Positions 16,687 through 25,432 of a DNA stretch of 64,000 bases are shown piece after piece. This DNA comes from JAJDOJ01 sp034722015 (GTDB lineage Bacteria; Pseudomonadota; Gammaproteobacteria; JAJDOJ01): positions 1 through 64,000 of the forward strand of contig JAYENI010000157.1 of NCBI GenBank assembly GCA_034722015.1. Direction: 5' to 3'. Every line of letters starts with the position of its first letter. The stretch's first letter is position 1. The translations under genes were made by a program, and so were the position numbers. Under the pieces are notes generated by a model. That model did not search any database and had not been told where the DNA came from. It worked only from the letters and a program-made list of their open reading frames with translations.

Positions 16687-17025
16687 TCAGACCATGTCCT
16701 TCAGGCCCTTGAGGGGCAGAACCTTGATCACCTTGTGTGCCGGCTTGGCCTTGAAGACGGTCTCTTCCTTCGTGAACGGATTGATGCCCTTGCGCGCCTT
16801 TGTCGCCGGCTTTTTAATGACTTTGATCTTCAACAGGCCGGGCAGGTTGAAGACTCCGGCGCCCCGCGGTTTCAGATTCTTCTCGATCAATCCGCCCAGT
16901 GAATCGAGGACCGCGCTGACGTCCTTTCGCGCCAGACCGGTTTCATTCGACATGTGATTGAGGATCTCGGTTTTTGTCGGCGGCTTTTTCGAGTTGGAGC
17001 TCGCGGCCTTTTTCGTTACGGGCAT
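16687..17025 (-). CDS. HU/IHF-family DNA-binding protein
   Basis: A 112-residue histone-like protein: an N-terminal Lys/Ser extension (about 18 residues), the helical dimerisation part (TKTEILNHMSNETGLARKDV) and the beta-arm region (VKVIKK-like KIKVIKKPATKARKGINPFT then FKAKPAHKVIKVLPL). The arm departs from canonical HU, which has GRNPxTGE at that point; here it is KGINPFTKEE. It probably bends DNA or compacts the nucleoid. Monocistronic, with repeat copy 5 upstream of its promoter region. Confidence 0.88.
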   Translation of the reverse strand: MPVTKKAASSNSKKPPTKTEILNHMSNETGLARKDVSAVLDSLGGLIEKNLKPRGAGVFNLPGLLKIKVIKKPATKARKGINPFTKEETVFKAKPAHKVIKVLPLKGLKDMV

Positions 17026-17089
17026 GTGTTCCCCCTTGCTTGATGGTCGTTGGGTACGACAGTCGATTTATGAAGATAGCACGACATTA

Positions 17090-17246
17090 GGCGATTGCCG
17101 GAAAATAATGTACCGGATCACGCCGGATTTTCGTTCGTCTTCAAGGCGCGGTAACAGGCGCATCGTCGAACGATGCAACCGTTGCCACAACGCCGAAGAC
17201 AGGCGAAAAGACAAGTGAGGTGGTACATAATTTGACAGAAATCTCC
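17090..17246 (-). repeat. Dispersed palindromic repeat, full-length copy 5
   Basis: 157 bp, reverse orientation, flanked by TTA on both sides (17087-17089, 17247-17249): a 3-bp duplication different from the usual TAA. Both outer arms carry matching changes (ATGTACC on the left, GGTACAT on the right, in place of ACATACC/GGTATGT), so pairing is retained. The right tip is GGAGATT rather than GGCGATT. Confidence 0.87.
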
Positions 17247-17312
17247 TTAAAGTACCCCCGCGACCGGGATTCCGTCAGAAAACCGGAATATCCAGAACAC
17301 AATGCGGGAAAT

Positions 17313-17762
17313 TTATTGCGTAAAGAATTCCTGGCGAAACTTGACCGTCTGCATGCGCCCGCCTTCCGGGGTCACATTGATGGTGAAATCGAGGGTTTCG
17401 CCATTGGTGATCGGGAATTCAGCAATGTAGTAGATGGCGCCGGTGTCGGTGATTTCACGCATGCTCAGGGACTTCAATTGGTTGGACAGATTGATCGCCT
17501 CGGCATCAACATTGGCCTTCATCGGTTGCGATGGCAGGTCCAGCTGTTTCTTCAGCACGGTGATTGTGAGCAGTGCCCGGTTCATGCTTCGCTTGATACC
17601 GTAGGCACGGGCGATCTGCGGGTTGAAGAAATCGGTTCGCACGGCGTTGTAGTGAACCACCATGTCACCAAAATCGGCGGCCTGCGCGGCAAAGGCCCCC
17701 TTCGTCGCGAGCAACGAAATCAATAGCAAGAGTGCGGTACGCAGGGAATTTCTGCTAGTCAT
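17313..17762 (-). CDS. Exported DUF4426-type protein
   Basis: A 149-residue protein with a Sec signal peptide (LRTALLLLISLLATKGAFA) followed by a small beta-rich domain: DMVVHYNAVRTDFFNPQIAR, RALLTITVLK, YYIAEFPITNGETLDFTINV. This matches the DUF4426 family found near proC-yggT in Pseudomonas and relatives. The inner ATG at 17760-17762 has GGAG 6 bp upstream and is preferred over the ATG at 17768. Periplasmic, function unknown. It lies downstream of yggT on the same strand. Confidence 0.85.
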   Translation of the reverse strand: MTSRNSLRTALLLLISLLATKGAFAAQAADFGDMVVHYNAVRTDFFNPQIARAYGIKRSMNRALLTITVLKKQLDLPSQPMKANVDAEAINLSNQLKSLSMREITDTGAIYYIAEFPITNGETLDFTINVTPEGGRMQTVKFRQEFFTQ

Positions 17763-17888
17763 CTCCATCTCCAGTCGATCAGTGGTAAGACTTGTATCTG
17801 GTGTGCGGCCAGGTGCCTGCGGATGGGCAATGTTACACCGTAACCAACGCGGTCCGTAATCCTCCGGCGCGAGCCTCCCCGGATCTCA

Positions 17889-18449
17889 CTAGCGGTAGAA
17901 CGATCGCAGGAGGATCAGGGCGATATTCAGCGCTATGATGACCAGCAGGGGTGAAAGATCGATCCCCCCAAGCGGAGGCATCACACGCTGGACCGGTCGC
18001 AAAAGGGGCGCCGTGAGACTCTGCAGTAGCGACGCGATCGGGTTGTTGTAGTACTGGGTGCCGGGAGAGATCCAGCTGAGGATCGCCTGGACGATGACCG
18101 CGACCAGGTAGATGTAGATCACCAGTTTTGCCAGCTCCAGTACCGCCAGGTAGGCCAGCGTGAAGACGTTTGCGTCCAGACCGGCCGTCCATACGATCAG
18201 CGAAAGTTCGATCAGTTTCAACCCGTAAGCCAGTACGAGTGTGGCCGTATCGACGGACCCGAAACTGGGGATGACGCGCCGAAGGGGTACGAGCAACGGA
18301 TTCGTGATGGTGACCAGGAACTGGGAGATCGGGTTATAGAAATCGGCCCGCGCCCAGGCGAGAAGAAACCTGATGACCACCGCCCCGATATACAGTGAAA
18401 ACAGGGTCCTGATCAGAAAAGTCAGGATATCTCCGCCAACACTGTTCAT
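17889..18449 (-). CDS. yggT: YggT-family integral membrane protein
   Basis: A 186-residue protein consisting of two YGGT repeats, each a pair of hydrophobic segments with the signature PISQFLVTITNPLLVPLRRV and its second copy NPIASLLQSLTAPLLRPVQR. Family members are linked to osmotic or cell-division functions but the role is unproven. The start overlaps the proC stop (ATGA), so it is translationally coupled to proC as in many proteobacteria. Confidence 0.93.
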   Translation of the reverse strand: MNSVGGDILTFLIRTLFSLYIGAVVIRFLLAWARADFYNPISQFLVTITNPLLVPLRRVIPSFGSVDTATLVLAYGLKLIELSLIVWTAGLDANVFTLAYLAVLELAKLVIYIYLVAVIVQAILSWISPGTQYYNNPIASLLQSLTAPLLRPVQRVMPPLGGIDLSPLLVIIALNIALILLRSFYR

Positions 18450-19297
18450 GATTGATGTTCCTTGCCCAGTTCATCCTCGAGTTCGCGGACGCGGCGCGCG
18501 GCGGCACGGGCGGCGAAGCCGATTACCTTGCGTAACTCACCCCGCTCCAGCTGTTCGATCGCGCGTTCGGTCGTACCCCCGGGGGAGGTGACCCGACGGC
18601 GCAACGCGGCGGCATCCTCGCCGCTTTCCAGGGCGAGCTTCGCCGTGCCGAAAGCGGTCTGAAGTGTGAGCAGCCTGGAGACCTCTTCGTCGAGCCCCAA
18701 TGATACCCCGGCGGCTTCCAGCGCCTCCATCACCATCAGGAAATAGGCGGGACCGCTTCCGGAGATCGCAGTAACGGCTTCCAGTTGCGATTCGTCCTCG
18801 AACCAGATGCACAGACCCACGGCGCGGACGATGCATTCGGCGGTCTCTCTCTGTTCAACCCCGGCCGCCGGATTCGCGTACAGGCCGGTTGCCCCCGATT
18901 GCACCAGCGCCGGGGTGTTCGGCATACAGCGCACGATGGAAAAACCCCCGCCCAACCATCTGTCGAGATCCCGGCTTCGGATGCCCGCCGCTATGGAAAC
19001 CACCAACGCGGAGCGCTCGGAGATGACGTCGGACAAATCAGTCGCAACCTGCCGGACGACCTGGGGTTTAACGGCGAGCACCACGACCTCGGCCCCGGCG
19101 GCCGCGCTGCGATTGTCGGCGAACTGGCGAGTTCCGGGAAAGTGTGCCTGGAGGAGTTCTCTCTGCGCGGTGTCGGGGTCAGCGATGCTGATCCTTTCAT
19201 CGGGCCAGCCGTCCGCCAGGAGACCGCCGATGATGCTGCGCGCCATGTTGCCGCCGCCAACGAATGCAATGTGCGGGTATCGAGAATTGGTCGTCAT
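18446..19297 (-). CDS. proC: Pyrroline-5-carboxylate reductase ProC
   Basis: A 283-residue enzyme for the last step of proline synthesis. The NAD(P)-binding motif is IAFVGGGNMARSIIGGL at the N-terminus; VLAVKPQ, VRCMPNTPALVQSGATGLYA and the C-terminal signature around VTSPGGTTERAI are intact. The ATG at 19295-19297 is chosen; the upstream extension to 19417 runs toward the repeat and is not conserved sequence. The order yggS-proC-yggT is typical, but here a repeat copy is inserted between yggS and proC. Confidence 0.95.
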   Translation of the reverse strand: MTTNSRYPHIAFVGGGNMARSIIGGLLADGWPDERISIADPDTAQRELLQAHFPGTRQFADNRSAAAGAEVVVLAVKPQVVRQVATDLSDVISERSALVVSIAAGIRSRDLDRWLGGGFSIVRCMPNTPALVQSGATGLYANPAAGVEQRETAECIVRAVGLCIWFEDESQLEAVTAISGSGPAYFLMVMEALEAAGVSLGLDEEVSRLLTLQTAFGTAKLALESGEDAAALRRRVTSPGGTTERAIEQLERGELRKVIGFAARAAARRVRELEDELGKEHQS

Positions 19298-19390
19298 CTG
19301 GGCATGTTGGACTGCGCCACCGGATTGAGTTCGCGAAGGCGGCAATTCTACTTCGTATTGCGCACGGGCGACACATTCGATCTGGAATAA

Positions 19391-19547
19391 GGCGATTTCT
19401 GTCAATTGACATACCATCTTGCTTGTCTTTTCGTCCGTCCTCTGTGTTACGACAATAGTTGCATCGTTCGACGATGCGCCTGTTGTCGCGCCTTGATGAC
19501 GAACGAAAAGCCGGCGCGATCCGGTATGTCATTTTCCGGCAATCGCC
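19391..19547 (+). repeat. Dispersed palindromic repeat, full-length copy 6
   Basis: 157 bp, forward orientation, flanked by TAA on both sides (19388-19390, 19548-19550). It lies within the yggS-proC intergenic space, so a yggS-proC transcript would carry the hairpin. Confidence 0.9.
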
Positions 19548-19609
19548 TAAACCATACCGGGAGGGAATCCGGACCTGCGCCCGGCATCGGCGACGGGGCC
19601 TTTTCTAAG

Positions 19610-20296
19610 CTATTTCGGGCGAGGGCCGAAGATGGCGGTCCCGACGCGAACGATTGTCGCCCCCTCGGCGATTGCCGCCTCGAGGTCGGCGGACATGCCC
19701 ATCGACAGCGTGTCGAGTTCGAGGCCCGTTCCCCGCAGCGATTCCAGGGCCATGCGGACGGCGGCGAAGTTCGCTTGCCGGATTTGAGGCTCCGGGCTGC
19801 GCGGGGGGATCGCCATCAAACCGCGCAGGCGTAGTCTGTCCATCCCGGCGATCTCGCCGGCCAGGGCAGGAAGGCCGGCGGCATCGACCCCCGACTTGGT
19901 CGGCTCCGAAGCGAGATTGACCTGTATGCAGACATTGAGCGGCGGCGCGCCGGCGGAACGATGCATGTTCAGGCGCCGGGCGATCTTCAACCTGTCCACA
20001 CTGTGCACCCAGTCGAACCTCCCGGCGATCTCGCGTGTCTTGTTGGACTGGATCGGACCGATAAAATGCCAGACGATGCCGGTGTCGGCCAGGAGATCCA
20101 TCTTGCCGGCGGCGTCCTGCAGGTAGTTCTCGCCGAAGTGCCTCAGTCCCGCCCTGGTCGCCGCCCGTATCTCCTCCGCGTGACGGGCCTTGCTGGCGGC
20201 CAGAAGCAACACGCTGTCCGGTGGCCTCCCGTACCGCGTCTCGGCATCGTGGATTCGCAGTCTGACGCGTTCGATATTTGCGGAGATGGATGTCAT
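19610..20296 (-). CDS. yggS: YggS/PLPBP pyridoxal-phosphate homeostasis protein
   Basis: A 228-residue PLP-binding protein of alanine-racemase N-terminal fold. The PLP lysine lies in LLAASKARHAEEI, with HFGENYLQDA, WHFIGPIQSNK and the C-terminal SMGMSADLEAAI as family signatures. It buffers PLP and affects amino-acid and 2-oxoacid balance. The ATG at 20294-20296 starts the conserved N-terminus; the longer frame reads into the pilT promoter region. It is divergent from pilT, as in P. aeruginosa. Confidence 0.93.
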   Translation of the reverse strand: MTSISANIERVRLRIHDAETRYGRPPDSVLLLAASKARHAEEIRAATRAGLRHFGENYLQDAAGKMDLLADTGIVWHFIGPIQSNKTREIAGRFDWVHSVDRLKIARRLNMHRSAGAPPLNVCIQVNLASEPTKSGVDAAGLPALAGEIAGMDRLRLRGLMAIPPRSPEPQIRQANFAAVRMALESLRGTGLELDTLSMGMSADLEAAIAEGATIVRVGTAIFGPRPK

Positions 20297-20482
20297 GTCC
20301 ACGGGCTCGTTCAAACACGGATGGCGACGCGGCGTCGCGTCCCGCCAAATCACAAAAACAATACTATCCTTTATTGAGCAGTCAGGGCGTGAATGCCGGA
20401 GGTCCCCGCCGGGGAGACGGTCCCGGCGCCGCGCGCATGCCTGAATAGATCCCAGGACCATCGCATCCCGAACGACGAGACT

Positions 20483-21517
20483 ATGGACATAACCCAACTA
20501 CTCGCCTTCTCCGTCAAGAACAATGCATCGGACCTCCATATCTCGGCCGGTGTGCCGCCGATGATTCGCGTGGACGGGGATGTACGCCGGATCAACGTGC
20601 CGGCCATGGAGCACAAGGAAGTGCACGACATGGTCTATGACATCATGAACGACAAGCAACGCAGGGACTACGAGGAATATCTGGAAACGGACTTCTCGTT
20701 CGAGATCCCCGGGCTGGCGCGATTCAGGGTCAATGCATTTAATCAGAACCGTGGTGCGGGGGTCGTCTTTCGCACCATCCCCACGAAGATCCTGACCCTG
20801 GAGGACCTCAACTGCCCGAAGATATTCGAGGACATTTCCTCCTACCCCCGAGGTATCGTGCTCGTGACCGGCCCGACGGGTTCGGGAAAGTCCACCACGC
20901 TCGCCGCGATGATCGACTACAAGAACGACAGCGAATACGGGCATATCCTGACCATCGAGGACCCGATCGAGTTCGTGCACGAAAGCAAGAAATGCCTCGT
21001 CAACCAGCGAGAGGTGCATCGTGACACCCATGGTTTCAACGAGTCGCTCCGGTCCGCCCTGCGCGAGGACCCCGACACGATCCTGGTCGGCGAGCTGCGC
21101 GACCTGGAAACCATCCGCCTGGCGCTGACCGCGGCCGAAACGGGACACCTGGTCTTCGGTACCCTGCACACCAGTTCAGCGGCAAAGACCATTGACCGCG
21201 TGGTCGACGTATTTCCCGCGGCCGAGAAATCCATGGTTCGCTCGATGCTTTCCGAGTCGCTGAAAGCCGTCATTTCCCAGACCCTGTGCAAGCGGGTCGG
21301 TGGTGGACGGGTCGCGGCGCACGAGATCATGATCGGTACCCCCGCGATCAGGAACCTGATCCGCGAGGACAAGGTGGCGCAGATGTATTCCGCGATCCAG
21401 ACCGGGCAGGCCACCGGGATGCAGACGCTGGACCAGAACCTGAAGGAGCTGATATCCCGTGGCCTGATCAGCCGGGAAGAGGCGCGCCGCAAGGCGGCGC
21501 ACAAGGAAACCTTCTGA
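20483..21517 (+). CDS. pilT: Type IV pilus retraction ATPase PilT
   Basis: A 344-residue hexameric AAA+/secretion ATPase that powers pilus depolymerisation and twitching. The N-terminal PAS-like domain holds ASDLHISAGVPPMIRVDGD. Walker A is GPTGSGKSTT near residue 131, the Asp box is ILTIEDPIEFVH, Walker B is ILVGELRDLETI and the His box is GHLVFGTLHTSSA. The ATG at 20483 gives the usual MDITQLL start. It is followed by pilU after 53 bp. Confidence 0.96.
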   Translation: MDITQLLAFSVKNNASDLHISAGVPPMIRVDGDVRRINVPAMEHKEVHDMVYDIMNDKQRRDYEEYLETDFSFEIPGLARFRVNAFNQNRGAGVVFRTIPTKILTLEDLNCPKIFEDISSYPRGIVLVTGPTGSGKSTTLAAMIDYKNDSEYGHILTIEDPIEFVHESKKCLVNQREVHRDTHGFNESLRSALREDPDTILVGELRDLETIRLALTAAETGHLVFGTLHTSSAAKTIDRVVDVFPAAEKSMVRSMLSESLKAVISQTLCKRVGGGRVAAHEIMIGTPAIRNLIREDKVAQMYSAIQTGQATGMQTLDQNLKELISRGLISREEARRKAAHKETF

Positions 21518-21570
21518 GCGGCACCGGACCCCGTGCCCATCGAATTTGCGTGCAAGCGAGGTAACGAGAT

Positions 21571-22737
21571 ATGGATCGAGACAAGGCAATAGGTTTCATG
21601 CACGATCTTCTCAAGACGCTGATCGGCAGGAACGGTTCGGATATGTTCATCACCGTCGGTGCGCCGCCTTCCATCAAGGTCGATGGAAAGATGACGCCGA
21701 TTACCAACCAGGCACTCACGCCGACCCATACCCAGGTCCTGGTGCGCGCGATCATGAACGACAAGCAGGCGCGTGAATTCGACGAGAAGCAGGAGTGTAA
21801 TTTCGCCATCAACATGCCCGGCGTCTCGCGCTTCCGCGTCAGTGCGCTCACCCAGCAGGGAAACGCGGGTATGGTGATTCGTGTGATCACCAGCGAGATT
21901 CCCGAGTTCGAGGATCTCAGCCTGCCGAAGATCCTGCGCGACATCGCCATGACCGGGCGTGGCCTGGTGATCTTCGTCGGCGGCACGGGTTCCGGCAAGT
22001 CCACTTCCCTGGCCGCGATGATCGGGTACCGCAACGAGCACAGCTACGGCCACATCATCACCATCGAGGACCCGGTGGAGTATGTGCATCCGCACCGGAA
22101 CTGCCTGATCACCCAGCGGGAGGTTGGCGTCGATACGGAAAGCTACGAGATCGCGCTCAAGAACACCCTGCGACAGGCCCCCGACGTCATTCTGATCGGG
22201 GAGATCCGGGATCGTGAGACCATGGAGCACGCCGTGGCCTTCGCCGAGACGGGCCACCTCTGCCTTTCCACCCTGCATGCGAACAGCACCAACCAGGCGC
22301 TGGACCGGATCATCAATTTCTTTCCCGAGGAGCGACGCTCGCAGCTGCTGATGGACCTGTCGCTGAATCTCAAGGCGGTCATCTCGCAGCGCCTGCTTCC
22401 GAAGGCCGGCAGCGAGGGGCGGGTCCCCGCCGTGGAGGTCATGATCAACACGCCGCTGATGTCGGACCTGATCTTCAAGGGCGAAGTGCACGAGATGAAG
22501 AGCCTGATCAAGAAATCCACCGAGCAGGGCATGCAGACCTTCGACCAGCACCTGTTCCAGCTGCTGGAAGAGGGCAAGATCACCTACGAAGACGCCTTGC
22601 GCAATGCGGACTCGGTCAACGACCTGCGGTTGCGCATCAAGCTCGAGGGGACGTTGTCCAGGCAGGCGGCGCCGGGTGACGCGGCGCTTGGCGGGCTGGA
22701 GATGGAGGCCAAGGCGGAGGAGTCAGGTTTGATCTAG
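21571..22737 (+). CDS. pilU: Type IV pilus retraction ATPase PilU
   Basis: A 388-residue PilT paralogue acting with PilT in retraction. It has SDMFITVGAPPSIKVDGKM at the N-terminus, Walker A GGTGSGKSTS, Asp box IITIEDPVEYVHPH, Walker B ILIGEIRDRETM and His box GHLCLSTLHANST. The C-terminal extension of about 35 residues past the core (GTLSRQAAPGDAALGG) is PilU-like. It is in one unit with pilT. Confidence 0.95.
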   Translation: MDRDKAIGFMHDLLKTLIGRNGSDMFITVGAPPSIKVDGKMTPITNQALTPTHTQVLVRAIMNDKQAREFDEKQECNFAINMPGVSRFRVSALTQQGNAGMVIRVITSEIPEFEDLSLPKILRDIAMTGRGLVIFVGGTGSGKSTSLAAMIGYRNEHSYGHIITIEDPVEYVHPHRNCLITQREVGVDTESYEIALKNTLRQAPDVILIGEIRDRETMEHAVAFAETGHLCLSTLHANSTNQALDRIINFFPEERRSQLLMDLSLNLKAVISQRLLPKAGSEGRVPAVEVMINTPLMSDLIFKGEVHEMKSLIKKSTEQGMQTFDQHLFQLLEEGKITYEDALRNADSVNDLRLRIKLEGTLSRQAAPGDAALGGLEMEAKAEESGLI

Positions 22738-22941
22738 CGGATTTCAATGGTCTGCCGGATGCGCCCGTCTGTCGGCCCGCGGCAGTGGGCATCAGTGAAC
22801 TTGGGGCTAAACCACATACGACCGCAGGTTTGTACCGGAATGCGCACAAGATTGTTGCCGAGGCAGTCACGCGTTACCCGGCGAACTGCCACAAGGGGTG
22901 GCGCGAGATGACAGGGGCCAGTCCCATTGCGAAGTATCTAA

Positions 22942-23098
22942 GGCGATTACCGGAAAATGACATATCAGATTGCGCCGGATTTTCGTTCGTCATCAAGGCG
23001 CGACAACAGGCACATCGTCGAACGATGGAACGGTTGTCGCAACACAGGAGACGGACGAAAAGACAAACAGGATGGTATGTCAATTGACAGAAATCGCC
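22942..23098 (-). repeat. Dispersed palindromic repeat, full-length copy 7
   Basis: 157 bp, reverse orientation, flanked by TAA on both sides (22939-22941, 23099-23101). It lies between pilU and the third PilT-type gene. The right-hand TAA plus the following GGA make a TAAGGA that could serve as ribosome-binding site for the next gene (ATG at 23115). The 200 bp between pilU and this copy hold no gene I can support. Confidence 0.9.
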
Positions 23099-23114
23099 TA
23101 AGGAACCCAGTGCC

Positions 23115-24416
23115 ATGAATATTGCTCCCTATCTCAAACTGATGTCGGACAAGAATGCTTCCGACCTGTTCTTCACGACCGGGGCCCCGGCAAGCGTCAA
23201 GCTGGAGGGGGAGATGCGCCCGGTCAGCCGGAGTGCGCTGGATCCCGGCGTGACGCGGGAGATCGCCTACAGTCTGATGGACGAGGCGCAGATCCACGAG
23301 TTCGAGAACACCAAGGAGATGAACCTGGGTCTCAGCATCGCCGGAGTGGGCCGATTTCGCGTCAACATTTACCGCCAGCGAGGAGAGGTGTCGCTCGTCA
23401 TCCGGTTTATCAAGTCAATCATCCCCTCGCTGGAGGATCTCTCCCTGCCGCCGGTGCTCAAGGACCTCGTGGGGCACAAGAACGGGTTGATCATCGTGGT
23501 TGGTTCGACCGGCTCCGGCAAGTCCACGACGCTGGCGTCCATGCTCGATTTTCGAAACGCCAACCAGGCGGGCCACATACTGACGATCGAGGACCCGATC
23601 GAATATGTGTTCGCACACAAGAAATCGATCATCGGACAGCGCGAAGTCGGTCTGGACACCCTCTCGTACGACAACGCGCTGCGCGAGGCCATGCGAGAGG
23701 CACCGGACCTGATCATGATCGGGGAGGTGCGTGATCGCAAGACCATGGAGGCGGCAATTTCCTACGCCGACACGGGCCACCTCTGCATGACGACGCTGCA
23801 CGCCGTCAACGCCAATCAGGCGCTCGACAGGGTCATCAACCTGTTTCCGTCGGACGCCAGGCAGCAGATCCTCATGGACCTGTCGCTGAATCTTCGCGGC
23901 ATCGTCTCACAGCGTCTCGTCGTGGGGATGGACGGCAAGCGGGTCCCGGCCGTAGAGGTGCTGGTCAACACCCCCTACAGCTCCGAGCTCATCAAGAAGG
24001 GAGAGATAGGGGCATTGAAAGAGATCATGGAAAAGGGCTCGGTCAACGGCATGCAGACATTCGACCAGTCGCTGCTCGAGCTTTACCAGATGAAACGCAT
24101 CAATCTCCAGGCGGCGCTGGGCAATGCGGACTCCAGGGGGGATCTCGAATGGCGTATCAATTTCGGGGGGGGCAAGGACAGCTTCGAGGATTCGGTCGAA
24201 TCGCTCCAGTTTCCGGACGACGTCGTCGAGCAGTCGGGCAAGGCGTCGGGTGATGTCGACCCGCACGCGGCGATGGAAAGTGAGGACGATGTGCCCGACC
24301 AGGCCATGGACACCCTCTCGATGATGCGAAACGCCTTCGGCGAGGAAGATGAAGATGAAGACGAAGACGACGCATCCGAGGAGGGAGACGAAGACAACCT
24401 GAATGTCAGATCCTGA
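23115..24416 (+). CDS. Third PilT/PilU-family ATPase with acidic C-terminal tail
   Basis: A 433-residue paralogue closest to PilU: ASDLFFTTGAPASVKLEGEM, Walker A GSTGSGKSTT near residue 131, Asp box ILTIEDPIEYVFAH, Walker B IMIGEVRDRKTM and His box GHLCMTTLHAVNA are all intact, so ATPase activity is likely. About 75 residues follow the PilU core, ending in a strongly acidic stretch (FGEEDEDEDEDDASEEGDED). No ordinary PilT or PilU has this tail. It is separated from pilU by a repeat insertion. It could be a modified retraction motor or a regulatory subunit of a mixed PilT/PilU complex. Confidence 0.9.
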   Translation: MNIAPYLKLMSDKNASDLFFTTGAPASVKLEGEMRPVSRSALDPGVTREIAYSLMDEAQIHEFENTKEMNLGLSIAGVGRFRVNIYRQRGEVSLVIRFIKSIIPSLEDLSLPPVLKDLVGHKNGLIIVVGSTGSGKSTTLASMLDFRNANQAGHILTIEDPIEYVFAHKKSIIGQREVGLDTLSYDNALREAMREAPDLIMIGEVRDRKTMEAAISYADTGHLCMTTLHAVNANQALDRVINLFPSDARQQILMDLSLNLRGIVSQRLVVGMDGKRVPAVEVLVNTPYSSELIKKGEIGALKEIMEKGSVNGMQTFDQSLLELYQMKRINLQAALGNADSRGDLEWRINFGGGKDSFEDSVESLQFPDDVVEQSGKASGDVDPHAAMESEDDVPDQAMDTLSMMRNAFGEEDEDEDEDDASEEGDEDNLNVRS

Positions 24417-24562
24417 TGTGTCCGGACGGGTGCGGGCAGGCGGTGGCTGCAGGGATGCGTCCCGTCAACCGATTTGCGGTCTGCTCCTGTTCGGAATAAA
24501 CCTCGGGGCCGTAGAGATCGTTACGCGGTGCGGCTTCCGCAATGCCCTGTCCCGCGCACGGT

Positions 24563-25432
24563 TCAGGCGGGGAAAACGGTCTCGGCATCAAACACCGGAC
24601 CGTCCACGCACACACGCTTCATGGCGGTACCATCGGCGGTTTCGACCTTTACCACGCAACCGGCACAACCTCCCACCGCACAAGCCATGAACTCCTCGAG
24701 TGAGACCTGACACGGAATATCGTGTCGGCGACACAGTCCGGCGACCGCTTCCAGCATGGCGTGAGGTCCGCAGGCGTAAACGACGAGGTCCCCGGAGTGG
24801 CCCCTGACGCGAATCCAGCGATCCGCGAGATCGGTGACGTAGCCATCGTGACAGCCGGGATAGCCCTGAAGGCTCGCCAGCCTCGAGGGGATGCCCATTT
24901 CCTCGAGCACCGGTAACGCGGCGATGACCCCGTCGGGAATTCCCGGCGTGACTATGCGCGACGGGACGGGCGAAAAGGGGAAGGGCACTTCCGAACCCAT
25001 CAGGACGAGCAGTTTTCCCGGCGTCTTGTTACGCAGGCTCTCCGCCTGAAAGATCATGGGAGGGATGCCCACGCCCCCGCCGATCATCAGGGCGCCCGTT
25101 TTGCCGGGAATGGCCGTAAATCCCCTGCCGATCGGACCCAGGCAACTGAGTCCATCCCCCTCCCGCCGCTTCGACAACAACGCCGTACCGCGACCGACGA
25201 CCTTGTACAACACCTCGATCCAGCCATCACCCGGTGACGAACGCATGATCGAGAACGGACGCCGCATGGGAAGCGACGGGTCGCAACGCAGGTGGACAAA
25301 GCTTCCAGGTCGGGCGGCGGTGGCGCAGCGTGGTGCCTGCAGACGCAGGATATACTGGTCGCCCGGACACGCGAAATGTTTCTGGACACGCCCTTCCTCA
25401 AGGAAGATCGTACCCCGATTTGCGCCGGTCAC
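24563..25432 (-). CDS. PyrK-like dihydroorotate dehydrogenase electron-transfer subunit
   Basis: A 289-residue ferredoxin-reductase-fold protein. The FAD motif is MRRPFSIM, the NAD-binding start GALMIGGGVGIPPMIF, and a C-terminal 2Fe-2S cluster motif reads CAVGGCAGC with a fourth Cys in KRVCVDGPVF, all as in PyrK. The GTG start (25430-25432) overlaps the stop of the upstream dihydroorotase-like gene by 4 bp. No class 1B PyrD is visible nearby, and Gammaproteobacteria usually have quinone-linked PyrD that needs no PyrK, so the partner is uncertain. Confidence 0.85.
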   Translation of the reverse strand: MTGANRGTIFLEEGRVQKHFACPGDQYILRLQAPRCATAARPGSFVHLRCDPSLPMRRPFSIMRSSPGDGWIEVLYKVVGRGTALLSKRREGDGLSCLGPIGRGFTAIPGKTGALMIGGGVGIPPMIFQAESLRNKTPGKLLVLMGSEVPFPFSPVPSRIVTPGIPDGVIAALPVLEEMGIPSRLASLQGYPGCHDGYVTDLADRWIRVRGHSGDLVVYACGPHAMLEAVAGLCRRHDIPCQVSLEEFMACAVGGCAGCVVKVETADGTAMKRVCVDGPVFDAETVFPA

